A stretch of DNA of 64,000 nucleotides from JAPUME01 sp027294185. GTDB lineage: Bacteria; Acidobacteriota; Terriglobia; UBA7540; JAPUME01. Positions 17,873 through 25,869 of the stretch are shown one piece after another. The position numbers were made by a program, and so were the translations under genes. The notes beneath the pieces are model-generated. The model saw only the letters and a list, made by a program, of their open reading frames with translations. It had not been told where the DNA came from and made no database searches. The stretch is from the NCBI GenBank assembly GCA_963555835.3, contig CAUVWZ020000002.1:2232001-2296000 (forward strand), given 5' to 3'. The stretch's first letter is position 1. Every line of letters starts with the position of its first letter.

Positions 17873-18820
17873 ATGCCCCGGCGAAACGAAATTAAGATAT
17901 TTGCCGGCAACGCTCATCCGGGGCTTGCCAGGGAAATCTCTCGCCGCTTGCATATTCGGCTGGGGAAAGCCCTGGTGAGCCGATTCCCGGACGGCGAGGT
18001 AAAGGTTCAAATCAAAGAGAACGTACGAGGCTGTGACGTCTTCGTCGTCCAGCCTACCTGCCGCCCGGTCAACGAGAACCTGGTTGAGTTGCTGGTCATT
18101 CTGGACGCCCTGCGCCGGGCGTCGGCGCAACGCATTACGGCCGTCATTCCCTACTACGGCTACGCGCGGCAGGACCGGAAAGACCGGCCGCGGGTCCCGG
18201 TTACCGCCAAGTTGGTGGCCGACCTGCTGACTTCAGCCGGGGCTTCGCGCGTGGTGACGCTCGATCTTCACGCCAGCCAGATTCAGGGGTTCTTTAACAT
18301 ACCGGTCGACCACCTCTTTGCTACACCGGTGCTTGGGGTATACTTTAAGAAGCTGAAACTAAAGAACATAGTTGTGGTTTCCCCCGACCCAGGCGGTGTA
18401 GAGAGGGCCCGCGCCTTCGCCAAAAGGCTGAAGGCGCCTCTGGCGATTATTGACAAGAGGCGGCAGGATGATCAAGCTGTAGTGATTATGAACGTCATTG
18501 GCAACGTAAGGGGCAAGACAGCCCTCATTGTCGATGATATGATTGATACTGGTGGGACTCTGGTGCGCAGTATCGAGGCCCTGCTGGCCAAGGGAGCCAA
18601 AAAGGTATACGCTTGCGCCACACACCCCGTGTTTGCCGGAAAGGCGATTGAGGAGCTCATCAGGTCTCGGGTCACCGAAGTCGTGGTCACAAACTCGATC
18701 CCCCTTTCCGAAGAGGCCAAGCGGTACAAACGGATTCACGTCCTGAGCGTCGGGGGCCTTCTAGCGGAAACCATCCGCTCGGTCCATCAGGAATCCTCTG
18801 TCAGCCGTTTGTTCGTTTAA
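17873..18820 (+). CDS. prs: Ribose-phosphate pyrophosphokinase
   Basis: Makes PRPP from ribose 5-phosphate and ATP for nucleotide and NAD synthesis. 315 residues, the usual length. Visible are KIFAGNAHPGLAREI at the N-terminus, the flexible-loop region ALRRASAQRITAVIPYYGYARQDRK, the catalytic histidine region TLDLHASQIQGFF, the pyrophosphate loop VVVSPDPGGVERARAFA and the PRPP-binding signature LIVDDMIDTGGTL. It is followed by rplY and pth, a common bacterial order. Confidence 0.97.
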   Translation: MPRRNEIKIFAGNAHPGLAREISRRLHIRLGKALVSRFPDGEVKVQIKENVRGCDVFVVQPTCRPVNENLVELLVILDALRRASAQRITAVIPYYGYARQDRKDRPRVPVTAKLVADLLTSAGASRVVTLDLHASQIQGFFNIPVDHLFATPVLGVYFKKLKLKNIVVVSPDPGGVERARAFAKRLKAPLAIIDKRRQDDQAVVIMNVIGNVRGKTALIVDDMIDTGGTLVRSIEALLAKGAKKVYACATHPVFAGKAIEELIRSRVTEVVVTNSIPLSEEAKRYKRIHVLSVGGLLAETIRSVHQESSVSRLFV

Positions 18821-18896
18821 GCATGGCACGCCCTCCGAGAGGCCGGATGGGCCGCAGGGAAAAAGATTTTTAGGATTCATTGAGGAACTCCGAATT

Positions 18897-19586
18897 ATGG
18901 CAGAACAAATCGCCGTTGCAGCCAAGACCCGGAGCGAGCGAGGCAAGAATGCCGCCCGACGGCTGAGAGCCGCCGGCCAGATACCCGCCGTGGCCTACGG
19001 CGGCGGAAGTGAGGCGTTGTCGCTGGCAGTCGATCCCCGTCAAATCCAGCAGATTCTTCACTCCCCGGGAGGTCACAATACGCTGTTCGATCTGAAAGTG
19101 GAGGGAAAGTCCACCGGTCAGGCCATGCTCCGCGATTGGGTCTATGAACCCCTGTGGGGTAAGCTGCTACACGTGGATATCCTGCGAATTGCGGCAGGAA
19201 CCAAGTTGAAGGTCAAGGTTCCCGTTCATCTGGAAGGCGAACCCAAAGGCGTAAAGGTCGACGGAGGTGTTCTCGACTTCGTTTTGCGCGAGGTGGAAGT
19301 CGAATGCCTTCCGAAGGATATTCCCGAAGAGATGCGCGTCAACGTGAGCGAGTTGGAACTGGGCGCCGGAGTTCGTGCCGGGGACTTTCCGTTCGCCTCC
19401 GGAGTCAAACTGATCACGGACCCCGGCCATGTGATCGTTCACGTCATGGCTCCGCGTGTGGAAGAAGAGGTGGCTCCGGTTGTGGAGGCGGAAGCTGTGG
19501 AAGGAGCGCCGGAACCCGAGTTGATTCGCAAGCCGAAGGCTGCCGAGGAAGGTGAGGAAAAAGACGGCGCCGAAACCAAAGAATAA
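18897..19586 (+). CDS. rplY: 50S ribosomal protein L25 (long Ctc/TL5 form)
   Basis: 5S rRNA-binding ribosomal protein, 229 residues. An N-terminal L25 domain (KTRSERGKNAARRLRAAGQIPAVAYGG) joins the C-terminal TL5/Ctc beta domain (KVPVHLEGEPKGVKVDGGVL to DIPEEMRVNVSELELG). It ends in an acidic, low-complexity tail rich in Glu, Ala and Lys (about 185-229), common in this form. The ATG at 18897 fits the family start. Confidence 0.95.
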   Translation: MAEQIAVAAKTRSERGKNAARRLRAAGQIPAVAYGGGSEALSLAVDPRQIQQILHSPGGHNTLFDLKVEGKSTGQAMLRDWVYEPLWGKLLHVDILRIAAGTKLKVKVPVHLEGEPKGVKVDGGVLDFVLREVEVECLPKDIPEEMRVNVSELELGAGVRAGDFPFASGVKLITDPGHVIVHVMAPRVEEEVAPVVEAEAVEGAPEPELIRKPKAAEEGEEKDGAETKE

Positions 19587-19612
19587 ACCCGGCCGGGACG
19601 GAATAAAATCTC

Positions 19613-20212
19613 TTGAAGTTGATCGTCGGTCTGGGGAATCCGGGTCTTGAGTACGCGTTGTCCCCCCACAATCTGGGCTTTATGGCCGTTGACCGATTGG
19701 CCGAAGGCTGTGGGGCGAAGGTCGCGAAAAAGGAAGCCCAATCGCTGACCGGCAAGGCCACCCTCGCCGGACAAGCCGTTCTGCTGGCCAAGCCGCAGAC
19801 TTACATGAACCTGAGCGGAGCGGCGGTTGCTCGACTCCTGGCCAGGTATTCGATTGAACCCGAAGAGATGGTGGTCCTGTTCGATGACCTCGACCTGCCC
19901 CTGGGAATGATTCGCATTCGGCGGCAGGGAACGGCGGGCGGGCACAACGGAATGAAATCCATCATCGGCGCAATCCAGGCCGATGAGTTTGTCCGGGTGC
20001 GGATGGGAATCCAGCCGGATTCCAACTCACCGCTGGAAGAAGCGACTCCTTACCTTTTGGGGAAGTTCCGCAGGAGGGAGTGGGAGGCAGTTTCGGACCT
20101 TCTGGATCAGGCCGTGGATGCCGTCCATATGATTCTGCGGGAGGGGCCGCGGAAGGCCATGAACCGGTTCAACCGCCGGGTCGCGGCCGGGTCAAAAGAA
20201 AAGGGAGGATAG
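19613..20212 (+). CDS. pth: Peptidyl-tRNA hydrolase
   Basis: Releases peptides from tRNA after premature dissociation from the ribosome. 199 residues. It has the N-terminus LIVGLGNPGLEYALSPHNLGF with the catalytic His, KPQTYMNLSG with the conserved Asn, and DDLDLPLGMIRIRRQGTAGGHNGMKSII. The start is a TTG at 19613 that begins exactly at the conserved KLIVGLGNPG. It lies 26 bases after rplY and 3 bases before rpsF. Confidence 0.96.
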   Translation: MKLIVGLGNPGLEYALSPHNLGFMAVDRLAEGCGAKVAKKEAQSLTGKATLAGQAVLLAKPQTYMNLSGAAVARLLARYSIEPEEMVVLFDDLDLPLGMIRIRRQGTAGGHNGMKSIIGAIQADEFVRVRMGIQPDSNSPLEEATPYLLGKFRRREWEAVSDLLDQAVDAVHMILREGPRKAMNRFNRRVAAGSKEKGG

Positions 20213-20215
20213 AGT

Positions 20216-20602
20216 GTGGCAAGAGAATATGAAATGATGTTCATCCTGCAGCCTGACCTGGCCGAAGAGGAGACGGAAAAGATCATCGGCCAGGCGACGG
20301 AATGGGTAACGAGCTCCGGAGGCGAGGTCGTAGAGGTCGAAAAGATCGGAATCCGAAAGCTGGCCTACCGTATCGATGGACACAAGGATGGCTTCTATGT
20401 CCTGATCCGCCTGAGGGCCGAAGGGGATACGGTGAAACAAGTCGAGCGGCGCTTGAAAGTAACCGACCCCATCATTAAATTTATCTCCGTGCGCGTAGAC
20501 GAGGAACTTAAGAAGCTGGCAAAGATAAAAAAGATCCGGGAAAAACGCGATGCGCGGCGCAAAGCCCGGGCGCGCCCCCCGGCGACGGCGGAAGCAGGCT
20601 AA
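20216..20602 (+). CDS. rpsF: 30S ribosomal protein S6
   Basis: Small-subunit protein that pairs with S18. 128 residues. Features are the N-terminus REYEMMFILQPDLAEEE, VEKIGIRKLAYRIDGHKDGFYVL and the conserved core around VERRLKVTDPIIKFISVRVD, followed by a basic tail. The start is the GTG at 20216, three bases after the pth stop, with GGGAGGA just upstream overlapping the end of pth, which suggests coupled translation. Confidence 0.96.
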   Translation: MAREYEMMFILQPDLAEEETEKIIGQATEWVTSSGGEVVEVEKIGIRKLAYRIDGHKDGFYVLIRLRAEGDTVKQVERRLKVTDPIIKFISVRVDEELKKLAKIKKIREKRDARRKARARPPATAEAG

Positions 20603-20625
20603 ATTTCTGAGGAGAACCGAGAACT

Positions 20626-20904
20626 GTGCCAGAACAAAAAAGATACGGCAACCGCAGCCCGCGCCCTGGGGGGGGCGGTCGGCGGCAATACTTTCGTCGC
20701 AAGAAGGTCTGCAGATTCTGCACGGAAAAGATCGACGACATCAATTATAAGAATACTTCCCTGATCGGTCAGTTTATCTCCGCCCGTGGGAAGATTCTTC
20801 CCCGGCGCCTGACCGGCACCTGTTCGAGACACCAGCGGAAACTGACGGTCGCCGTCAAGCGGGCTCGCAACATCGCAATGCTTCCCTTCGCCACCCGAGC
20901 CTGA
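20626..20904 (+). CDS. rpsR: 30S ribosomal protein S18
   Basis: 92 residues from a GTG at 20626, with GAGGAGA upstream. The core VCRFCTEKIDDINYKNTSLIG and ARGKILPRRLTGTCSRHQRKL is diagnostic. It keeps CxxC plus a later Cys, as in the zinc-associated form. It directly follows rpsF; the ssb gene often found between the two is absent here. Confidence 0.97.
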   Translation: MPEQKRYGNRSPRPGGGGRRQYFRRKKVCRFCTEKIDDINYKNTSLIGQFISARGKILPRRLTGTCSRHQRKLTVAVKRARNIAMLPFATRA

Positions 20905-20943
20905 GGGCGGCAGGGACGCTCGAGTTTCCAGTAGGAGAATGGA

Positions 20944-21450
20944 ATGGAAATCATCTTGCTCCAAGAGGTAGACAAGCTGGGAGGCCCCGGGCAGGTCGTC
21001 CGGGTGGCGAACGGATACGGGCGCAACTACCTGATACCCAAAAAGCTGGCCTTGCCGGCCACCTCGGGCAATCTCAAGATGCTCGAGCAAAAACGCGCCA
21101 AGCTTCTACGCCTGGACGCCAAGAACAGAGGGGACGCCGAGAAGCTGGCGGCGATGCTCGGCGAGCTCACCGCCGTCATAAAGCGCAAGGCCGGTGAAAA
21201 AGAGACCCTGTTCGGCTCGGTGACCTCGCTCGACCTGGTCGACTGGCTCACCTCCCAGAACTTCGAAATCGACCGGAAAAGAATCGACCTGCGGGAGCCC
21301 ATCAAGGCCCTGGGAGAACACTCCGTACCGATCCGGCTTCACCGGGAAGTCATCGCTTCTCTGAAGGTCCGAGTGGAAGCGGAAAATCAGCCGGAAAAGA
21401 AATCCGAAGCGAAAACCGAAGAGAAGCCCGAAACAAAAAAAGAAGATTAA
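20944..21450 (+). CDS. rplI: 50S ribosomal protein L9
   Basis: 168 residues. The N-terminal rRNA-binding domain MEIILLQEVDKLGGPGQVV to GYGRNYLIPKKLA is followed by the long connecting helix and the C-terminal domain (LFGSVTSLDLVDWL to IKALGEHSVPIRLHREV). A Lys/Glu-rich tail of about 20 residues extends the usual end. The ATG at 20944 is preceded by GGAGAATGGA. Confidence 0.96.
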   Translation: MEIILLQEVDKLGGPGQVVRVANGYGRNYLIPKKLALPATSGNLKMLEQKRAKLLRLDAKNRGDAEKLAAMLGELTAVIKRKAGEKETLFGSVTSLDLVDWLTSQNFEIDRKRIDLREPIKALGEHSVPIRLHREVIASLKVRVEAENQPEKKSEAKTEEKPETKKED

Positions 21451-21510
21451 CCTCATCCTCCGGAGAATTCAGACTCCTGTGCCTCCGGAGAAACAACCGT
21501 ACCTCCCCCG

Positions 21511-22911
21511 ATGCCCGTCGACACTTCAAGCCGAAAACAGGTTCCACAGAACCTGGAAGCCGAACGCGCCCTGCTGGGGTTCATCCTGCTGGACAATTCC
21601 GCCCTGAACACCGTGGTCGAGCAAGTCAGCCGGGAAGACTTCTTCTCCGAATCCCACCGCAGAATCTTCCAGAAGATGCTGGAACTTTCAGAAAACAACC
21701 GCCAAATGGACGTAGTAACACTCTCGGAGGAGTTGGCGCAGGAAGGGTGGCTGGAAAAGGTGGGCGGTGTGGCCTACCTGGCCGGGCTCTCAGAGGTCGT
21801 CCCGTTCGGCACCTCGGCCAACATCACCGAGTACTCCCGCATCGTCAAAGAAAAATCGACCTTGCGGCGACTGATCAATATCTCGGAGAACATCATCTCC
21901 CGCGCCCAGCAGGAAGGTGACGACGCCGAAACGATGATCGACCTCGCGCAGGGGCAATTCTTCGAAATCGCCTCGCAGAAGGTCAAGACCGGTTTTCTCG
22001 GTATCAAAGACATCGTCAAGTCGAGTTTTGGGACCATTGATGTTCTCTTTGACCGCGGCCAACGGGTTACGGGCATCGAAACCGGCTATACCGACCTGGA
22101 CAATATGACCTCAGGGCTGCAGCCTTCCGAGCTTTCGATTCTGGCCGCCCGTCCCGCGGTAGGGAAGACTGCGCTCGCCCTCAACATCTCCGCCTATGCC
22201 GCCATCGAGAAGAGGAAAACTGTCGGCGTCATCTCTCTCGAGATGAGCAAGGAAGCGTTGGTCCTACGCCTTCTTTGCGCGCAAGGCCGGATTGACAGCC
22301 ATAAGCTTCGGACCGGATTTCTGAATAGCCGGGAGCACTGGCAACGAATGTCCCGCGCGCTGGGACGACTGGCGGAAGCGCCCCTCTATATCGAAGACAC
22401 GCCGGCCTTAAGCATCATGCAGATTCGCGCCAAAGCACGGCGTCTGGCTGCCGAGCAGGGACTGGACCTGCTGGTGGTCGATTACCTGCAACTGATCACC
22501 GGCGGGGGACGCTTTGAGAATCGCACCCAGGAAGTCTCGTTCATCTCCCGCAGCCTGAAGGGAATTGCCAAGGAGCTGAACATTCCCGTCCTGGCCCTCT
22601 CGCAGTTGAGCCGCGCTCCGGAAGGAAGACCCGGCCACCGGCCGCAGCTCTCGGACCTCCGTGAATCCGGCTCCATCGAGCAGGATGCCGACGTCGTTTT
22701 GTTCCTCCATCGGCCCGAGATGTACCGGCACCGAGATGATGACGGGGGCGGCGATGAGCCGGCCGGCAAGACGGAATTGAACGTGAGCAAGCAGCGGAAC
22801 GGACCCACGGGCCAGGTGGACCTGGTGTTTTTGAAACCTTACGCCCTGTTCGAGAACTACTCTTCCATGGGTGAATCGTTAGAAGAACCGCTGGATGAAT
22901 CCCCAGAGTGA
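21511..22911 (+). CDS. dnaB: Replicative DNA helicase DnaB
   Basis: Hexameric 5'-3' helicase of the replication fork. 466 residues. The N-terminal DnaG-interacting domain starts at VPQNLEAERALLGFILLD. The RecA-like domain has Walker A AARPAVGKTALALN, Walker B DLLVVDYLQLI, and the later motifs ALSQLSRAPEGR and DLRESGSIEQDADVVLFLHRP with the arginine-finger region. No intein is present. The order rplI-dnaB is widely conserved. Confidence 0.97.
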   Translation: MPVDTSSRKQVPQNLEAERALLGFILLDNSALNTVVEQVSREDFFSESHRRIFQKMLELSENNRQMDVVTLSEELAQEGWLEKVGGVAYLAGLSEVVPFGTSANITEYSRIVKEKSTLRRLINISENIISRAQQEGDDAETMIDLAQGQFFEIASQKVKTGFLGIKDIVKSSFGTIDVLFDRGQRVTGIETGYTDLDNMTSGLQPSELSILAARPAVGKTALALNISAYAAIEKRKTVGVISLEMSKEALVLRLLCAQGRIDSHKLRTGFLNSREHWQRMSRALGRLAEAPLYIEDTPALSIMQIRAKARRLAAEQGLDLLVVDYLQLITGGGRFENRTQEVSFISRSLKGIAKELNIPVLALSQLSRAPEGRPGHRPQLSDLRESGSIEQDADVVLFLHRPEMYRHRDDDGGGDEPAGKTELNVSKQRNGPTGQVDLVFLKPYALFENYSSMGESLEEPLDESPE

Positions 22912-22969
22912 TCCTCGGCCCAACAGATGACCAGATAACCCAGGGCGACCCGTCCCTGATGATGATCCG

Positions 22970-24130
22970 GTGAACAACCCCGATACTTTTCTTAGACCCA
23001 CCTGGGCGGAAATCTCCCTCTCAAAACTCAAGGCCAACCTGGCGCGCGTACGCCGTCTTGCCGGGTCGGATCGCCAAGTCATGGCCGTCGTCAAGGCGGA
23101 CGCCTACGGCCACGGCGCCGTACCCGTGGCCAGGGCCCTGGAGGAAGCGGGTGTCGACTGGTTCGGCGTGGCAACCGTGGAAGAAGCCCTGGAACTCCGT
23201 CACAAGGGAATTCGCCGGCCCATTCTCCTGCTGGGGGGACTCTACCTGAGTGACCCCGCGCATCTGGTTGAGTACGATCTGGTTCCCACGGTCTCCTCCA
23301 CCGCCCGGCTCGACACCTATGCCGAATGCGCGCGGCGACTCGGGAAACCGATCGGGTTTCATCTGAAAATGGATACCGGCATGGGGCGATTGGGGATGCC
23401 GCCGGAACTGTGGCAGGCGTTCCTGGAGCACTACCGTCAACTCAAGGGCATCGTCCTCGAAGGTGTGCTGACTCATCTGGCCTCGGCGGAAGACCCCGAG
23501 GGGGTGCAGACCCGCGAGCAGCTTCTCCGATTCTCGAAGCTCTTGCGGGCGTTGAAATCATCCGGTGTGAAACCGGAGTGGGTCCACGTGTCGAACAGCG
23601 CCGGGCTAATGACCGGACTGGCTAACGAGCTCGAGCTCCGTGAGAATATGGTTCGAATCGGCGCCCTGCTCTACGGTTTCTGCCCGCCTTTCACCTCCGA
23701 GCCGCATCAGGGGCCGAATCCCGGCGGCGAATTCGAACCCGTGCTGGAACTGAAATCCCGCGTCGTGTTCTTGAAGGACGTGCCGGCGGGAGCTCCGCTC
23801 GGTTACGGCGGAACCTTCCGTACCCGGCGTCCCTCGCGGATTGCGACGGTGCCGATCGGCTATGCCGACGGACTGAGCCGGAAGCTTTCCAATCGAGGCC
23901 GCGCCATCGTGCGGGACCACTATGCCCCCATCGTCGGGAATATCAGCATGGACCTGACGCTGCTCGACCTCACCGACGTTCCCGGCGCGGAGGTTGGCGA
24001 CGTGGCCGTCTTTATCGGCGCCTCGCCCCATTGCGCGCTGAGGGCCCGCGAGATGGCCGACGAGTTGGAGACGCTGCCCTACGAGGTTCTCTGCTCCATC
24101 GGCAAACGGGTTCCGCGCGTTTATCTCTGA
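22970..24130 (+). CDS. alr: Alanine racemase
   Basis: PLP enzyme making D-alanine for peptidoglycan. 386 residues. It begins RPTWAEISLSKLKANLARVRR, has the PLP lysine motif VMAVVKADAYGHGAVPVA and the second catalytic Tyr in RIATVPIGYADGLSRKLSN, and ends with LPYEVLCSIGKRVPRVY. The start is a GTG at 22970. It follows dnaB by 58 bases and probably ends this transcription unit. Confidence 0.96.
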   Translation: MNNPDTFLRPTWAEISLSKLKANLARVRRLAGSDRQVMAVVKADAYGHGAVPVARALEEAGVDWFGVATVEEALELRHKGIRRPILLLGGLYLSDPAHLVEYDLVPTVSSTARLDTYAECARRLGKPIGFHLKMDTGMGRLGMPPELWQAFLEHYRQLKGIVLEGVLTHLASAEDPEGVQTREQLLRFSKLLRALKSSGVKPEWVHVSNSAGLMTGLANELELRENMVRIGALLYGFCPPFTSEPHQGPNPGGEFEPVLELKSRVVFLKDVPAGAPLGYGGTFRTRRPSRIATVPIGYADGLSRKLSNRGRAIVRDHYAPIVGNISMDLTLLDLTDVPGAEVGDVAVFIGASPHCALRAREMADELETLPYEVLCSIGKRVPRVYL

Positions 24131-24142
24131 GGGAAGGTCAAA

Positions 24143-24346
24143 TCATCGGCTGACGCCGAGCGGCAGGTAGACCCAGGAGGTTTCGCAGCGGCATTCCCGG
24201 CAGCGGCGCTTGAAGGGTTGGGAGGATTTGATCTCCTCCAGTTCCCCGCGGCTCACGTGCATGGCCTCACGGGTTCGGCAACGGACGCACTGCACCATGG
24301 CAACGTAGGACATCTTCAACGTTTTGCTCTGCAGAATCTTGCCCAT
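24143..24346 (-). CDS. Small cysteine-rich protein, possible zinc ribbon
   Basis: 67 residues with two Cys pairs, CVRC (about 20-23) and CREC followed by RC (about 49-54), spaced as in a treble-clef or ribbon zinc site. No family was recognised. The ATG at 24346 has no good ribosome site; an internal ATG at codon 12 is an alternative. It ends 12 bases from the alr stop, convergent with alr and divergent from the methyltransferase gene. The Cys pattern supports a real gene, but evidence is limited. Confidence 0.5.
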   Translation of the reverse strand: MGKILQSKTLKMSYVAMVQCVRCRTREAMHVSRGELEEIKSSQPFKRRCRECRCETSWVYLPLGVSR

Positions 24347-24387
24347 CGCAACTAGCCGCGCTCGGCCCCTTTGAGAATGATACCATA

Positions 24388-24942
24388 GTGCCCCATCTTC
24401 ATCGTTCGACGGAAGCCATGACCATCGACATTGGTTGCGGAAAAAACAAGATCGAACCCGGTTCCCTGGGACTGGATCAAACGCTCGACTCCTCGGCAGA
24501 TGTGGTCTGCAACCTGGACCGTCTTCCCTGGCCCCTGCGGGACAATTCCGCCTCCCGGATTCATCTTTCGCACATTCTTGAACATCTCGACGACCTGATG
24601 GGCGTCATGCAGGAAGTCTACCGCATTGCCCAACCACGGGCAAAAGTTCACGTCGTCACTCCGCACTTCAGCTCTCACAATTCCTTCTCCGACCCGACGC
24701 ATCGCCATCACCTGGCCGCCCAGAGCTTCCGGCATTTTACCGGTGAGTCGTTCGAAAGGTTTTCCGGCGCGCCCTTTCGCTTCCACATCCTGGATTGCCG
24801 TGTCACCTTCGGCCACAATCTTCTTTTGGACGGGATGGGCCGCGCCATCGCCGGCTGGTCGCTCCCGTGGTATGAAAGGCACGCGGCGTGGATCTTCCCC
24901 GCGCAGGAAATCTACTGCACCTTGGAAGTTATTAAAGACTAG
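24388..24942 (+). CDS. SAM-dependent methyltransferase-like protein (type 11)
   Basis: 184 residues. Motif I is TIDIGCGKNKIEPGSLGLD, followed by ADVVCNLDRLPWPLRDNSASRI and HILEHLDDLMGVMQEVYRI, the typical methyltransferase-11 layout. A His-rich middle (DPTHRHHLAAQSFRHF) replaces the usual later motifs. The substrate is unknown. The start is the GTG at 24388; an ATG at 24418 begins directly at motif I and is an alternative. Confidence 0.75.
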   Translation: MPHLHRSTEAMTIDIGCGKNKIEPGSLGLDQTLDSSADVVCNLDRLPWPLRDNSASRIHLSHILEHLDDLMGVMQEVYRIAQPRAKVHVVTPHFSSHNSFSDPTHRHHLAAQSFRHFTGESFERFSGAPFRFHILDCRVTFGHNLLLDGMGRAIAGWSLPWYERHAAWIFPAQEIYCTLEVIKD

Positions 24943-24986
24943 AAGGGCGCGTACCCGGAGTCGGGGAACCACAATCTCCCCCAGCA

Positions 24987-25076
24987 TGTCATGCTGAGTG
25001 CAGCGAAGCATCTGGTTTCGACCATGGATCCTGGCGAACGAGATTCTTCGCCCGCCCCGGCGGGCTCAGAATGACA
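24987..25076. repeat. Dispersed repeat, two copies in inverted orientation
   Basis: 24987-25013 reads TGTCATGCTGAG then TGCAGCGAAGCATCT. 25040-25076 reads GAGATTCTTCG, a CCCGCCCCGGCGGG core, then CTCAGAATGACA, essentially the reverse complement of the first copy. A third copy lies at 11181-11216. The rest of the 255-base spacer 24943-25197 holds no gene that I can see. Confidence 0.8.
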
Positions 25077-25197
25077 GCAGGCCGTCCAGGGCTCTAGCGT
25101 CGGACCCCGACACCCATCCTTTCACTTTCTTCGGCAACGTGCCACGAATCCGACTTCCCAAAGGAGTTCTTGAATTGAAATTTATCGAAGGGGTCTG

Positions 25198-25680
25198 CTA
25201 CTGCAGCTTTCTTTTCAACTGTTCGAGGGCATCCTGGGCGGGGGTGTATTCGGGGAAGAGTTTCAAGGCTTTTTCAAAGCACTTGCGGGCTTCCTCGTAA
25301 AGCTCCTGCGCCATGTAGACGCGGCCCAGGTTGTGGTGAGGGAAGTGGTAGGAATCGTAGCGGCGCGACTGAATCGCGCGCTCGAGCCACGGCTTCGCCT
25401 CATCGAAATCGCCCTTTTCGATCAGATAGGATCCGATATCGTTATACGGGTTGCCGAAATCCGGGTCAATCCGGATCGCTTTCTTACATTCGGCAATCGC
25501 GTCGTCCACCCTTCCCTGAAAATGGTAGGTCCAACCCAGAAAGGTGTAGGCTTCGGCGGTGGGGTGGAGGTCAATCGAGCGCTGGTAGAGCTCGACGGCC
25601 ATATCGTAGTCCTCGCCCATCTGGTACTGATAGGCTTCCTTCAACAATTGCCAGGCCGAACTGACGGCTTCACCGTTCAT
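25198..25680 (-). CDS. TPR-repeat protein
   Basis: 160 residues from the ATG at 25680; the frame is open 17 codons further upstream but those residues are not repeat-like. Four TPR-like units are visible (for example AYTFLGWTYHFQGRVDDAIAECKKAIRIDPDFG, given here only as a repeat type, spanning about residues 50-83; and LGRVYMAQELYEEARKCF). There is no signal peptide, so it is probably cytoplasmic. Role unknown. Confidence 0.75.
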   Translation of the reverse strand: MNGEAVSSAWQLLKEAYQYQMGEDYDMAVELYQRSIDLHPTAEAYTFLGWTYHFQGRVDDAIAECKKAIRIDPDFGNPYNDIGSYLIEKGDFDEAKPWLERAIQSRRYDSYHFPHHNLGRVYMAQELYEEARKCFEKALKLFPEYTPAQDALEQLKRKLQ

Positions 25681-25869
25681 AAGAAATTCCCTGCTTCCAA
25701 CTCCCCTAGCATAGCACCCTGCCCCGGTCATTGTAAGCAGGAGGGTGCGGCCTCTCTCCTTCCTCCCACTCCTTACGCCCCAAAAGGCGTTATTTTCCCC
25801 TTTATTCCTTCGACCGAATGAGGCAGGGAGATTACGGGTCGAGCGACCCCTCCGGCAATCATTCCGGGG

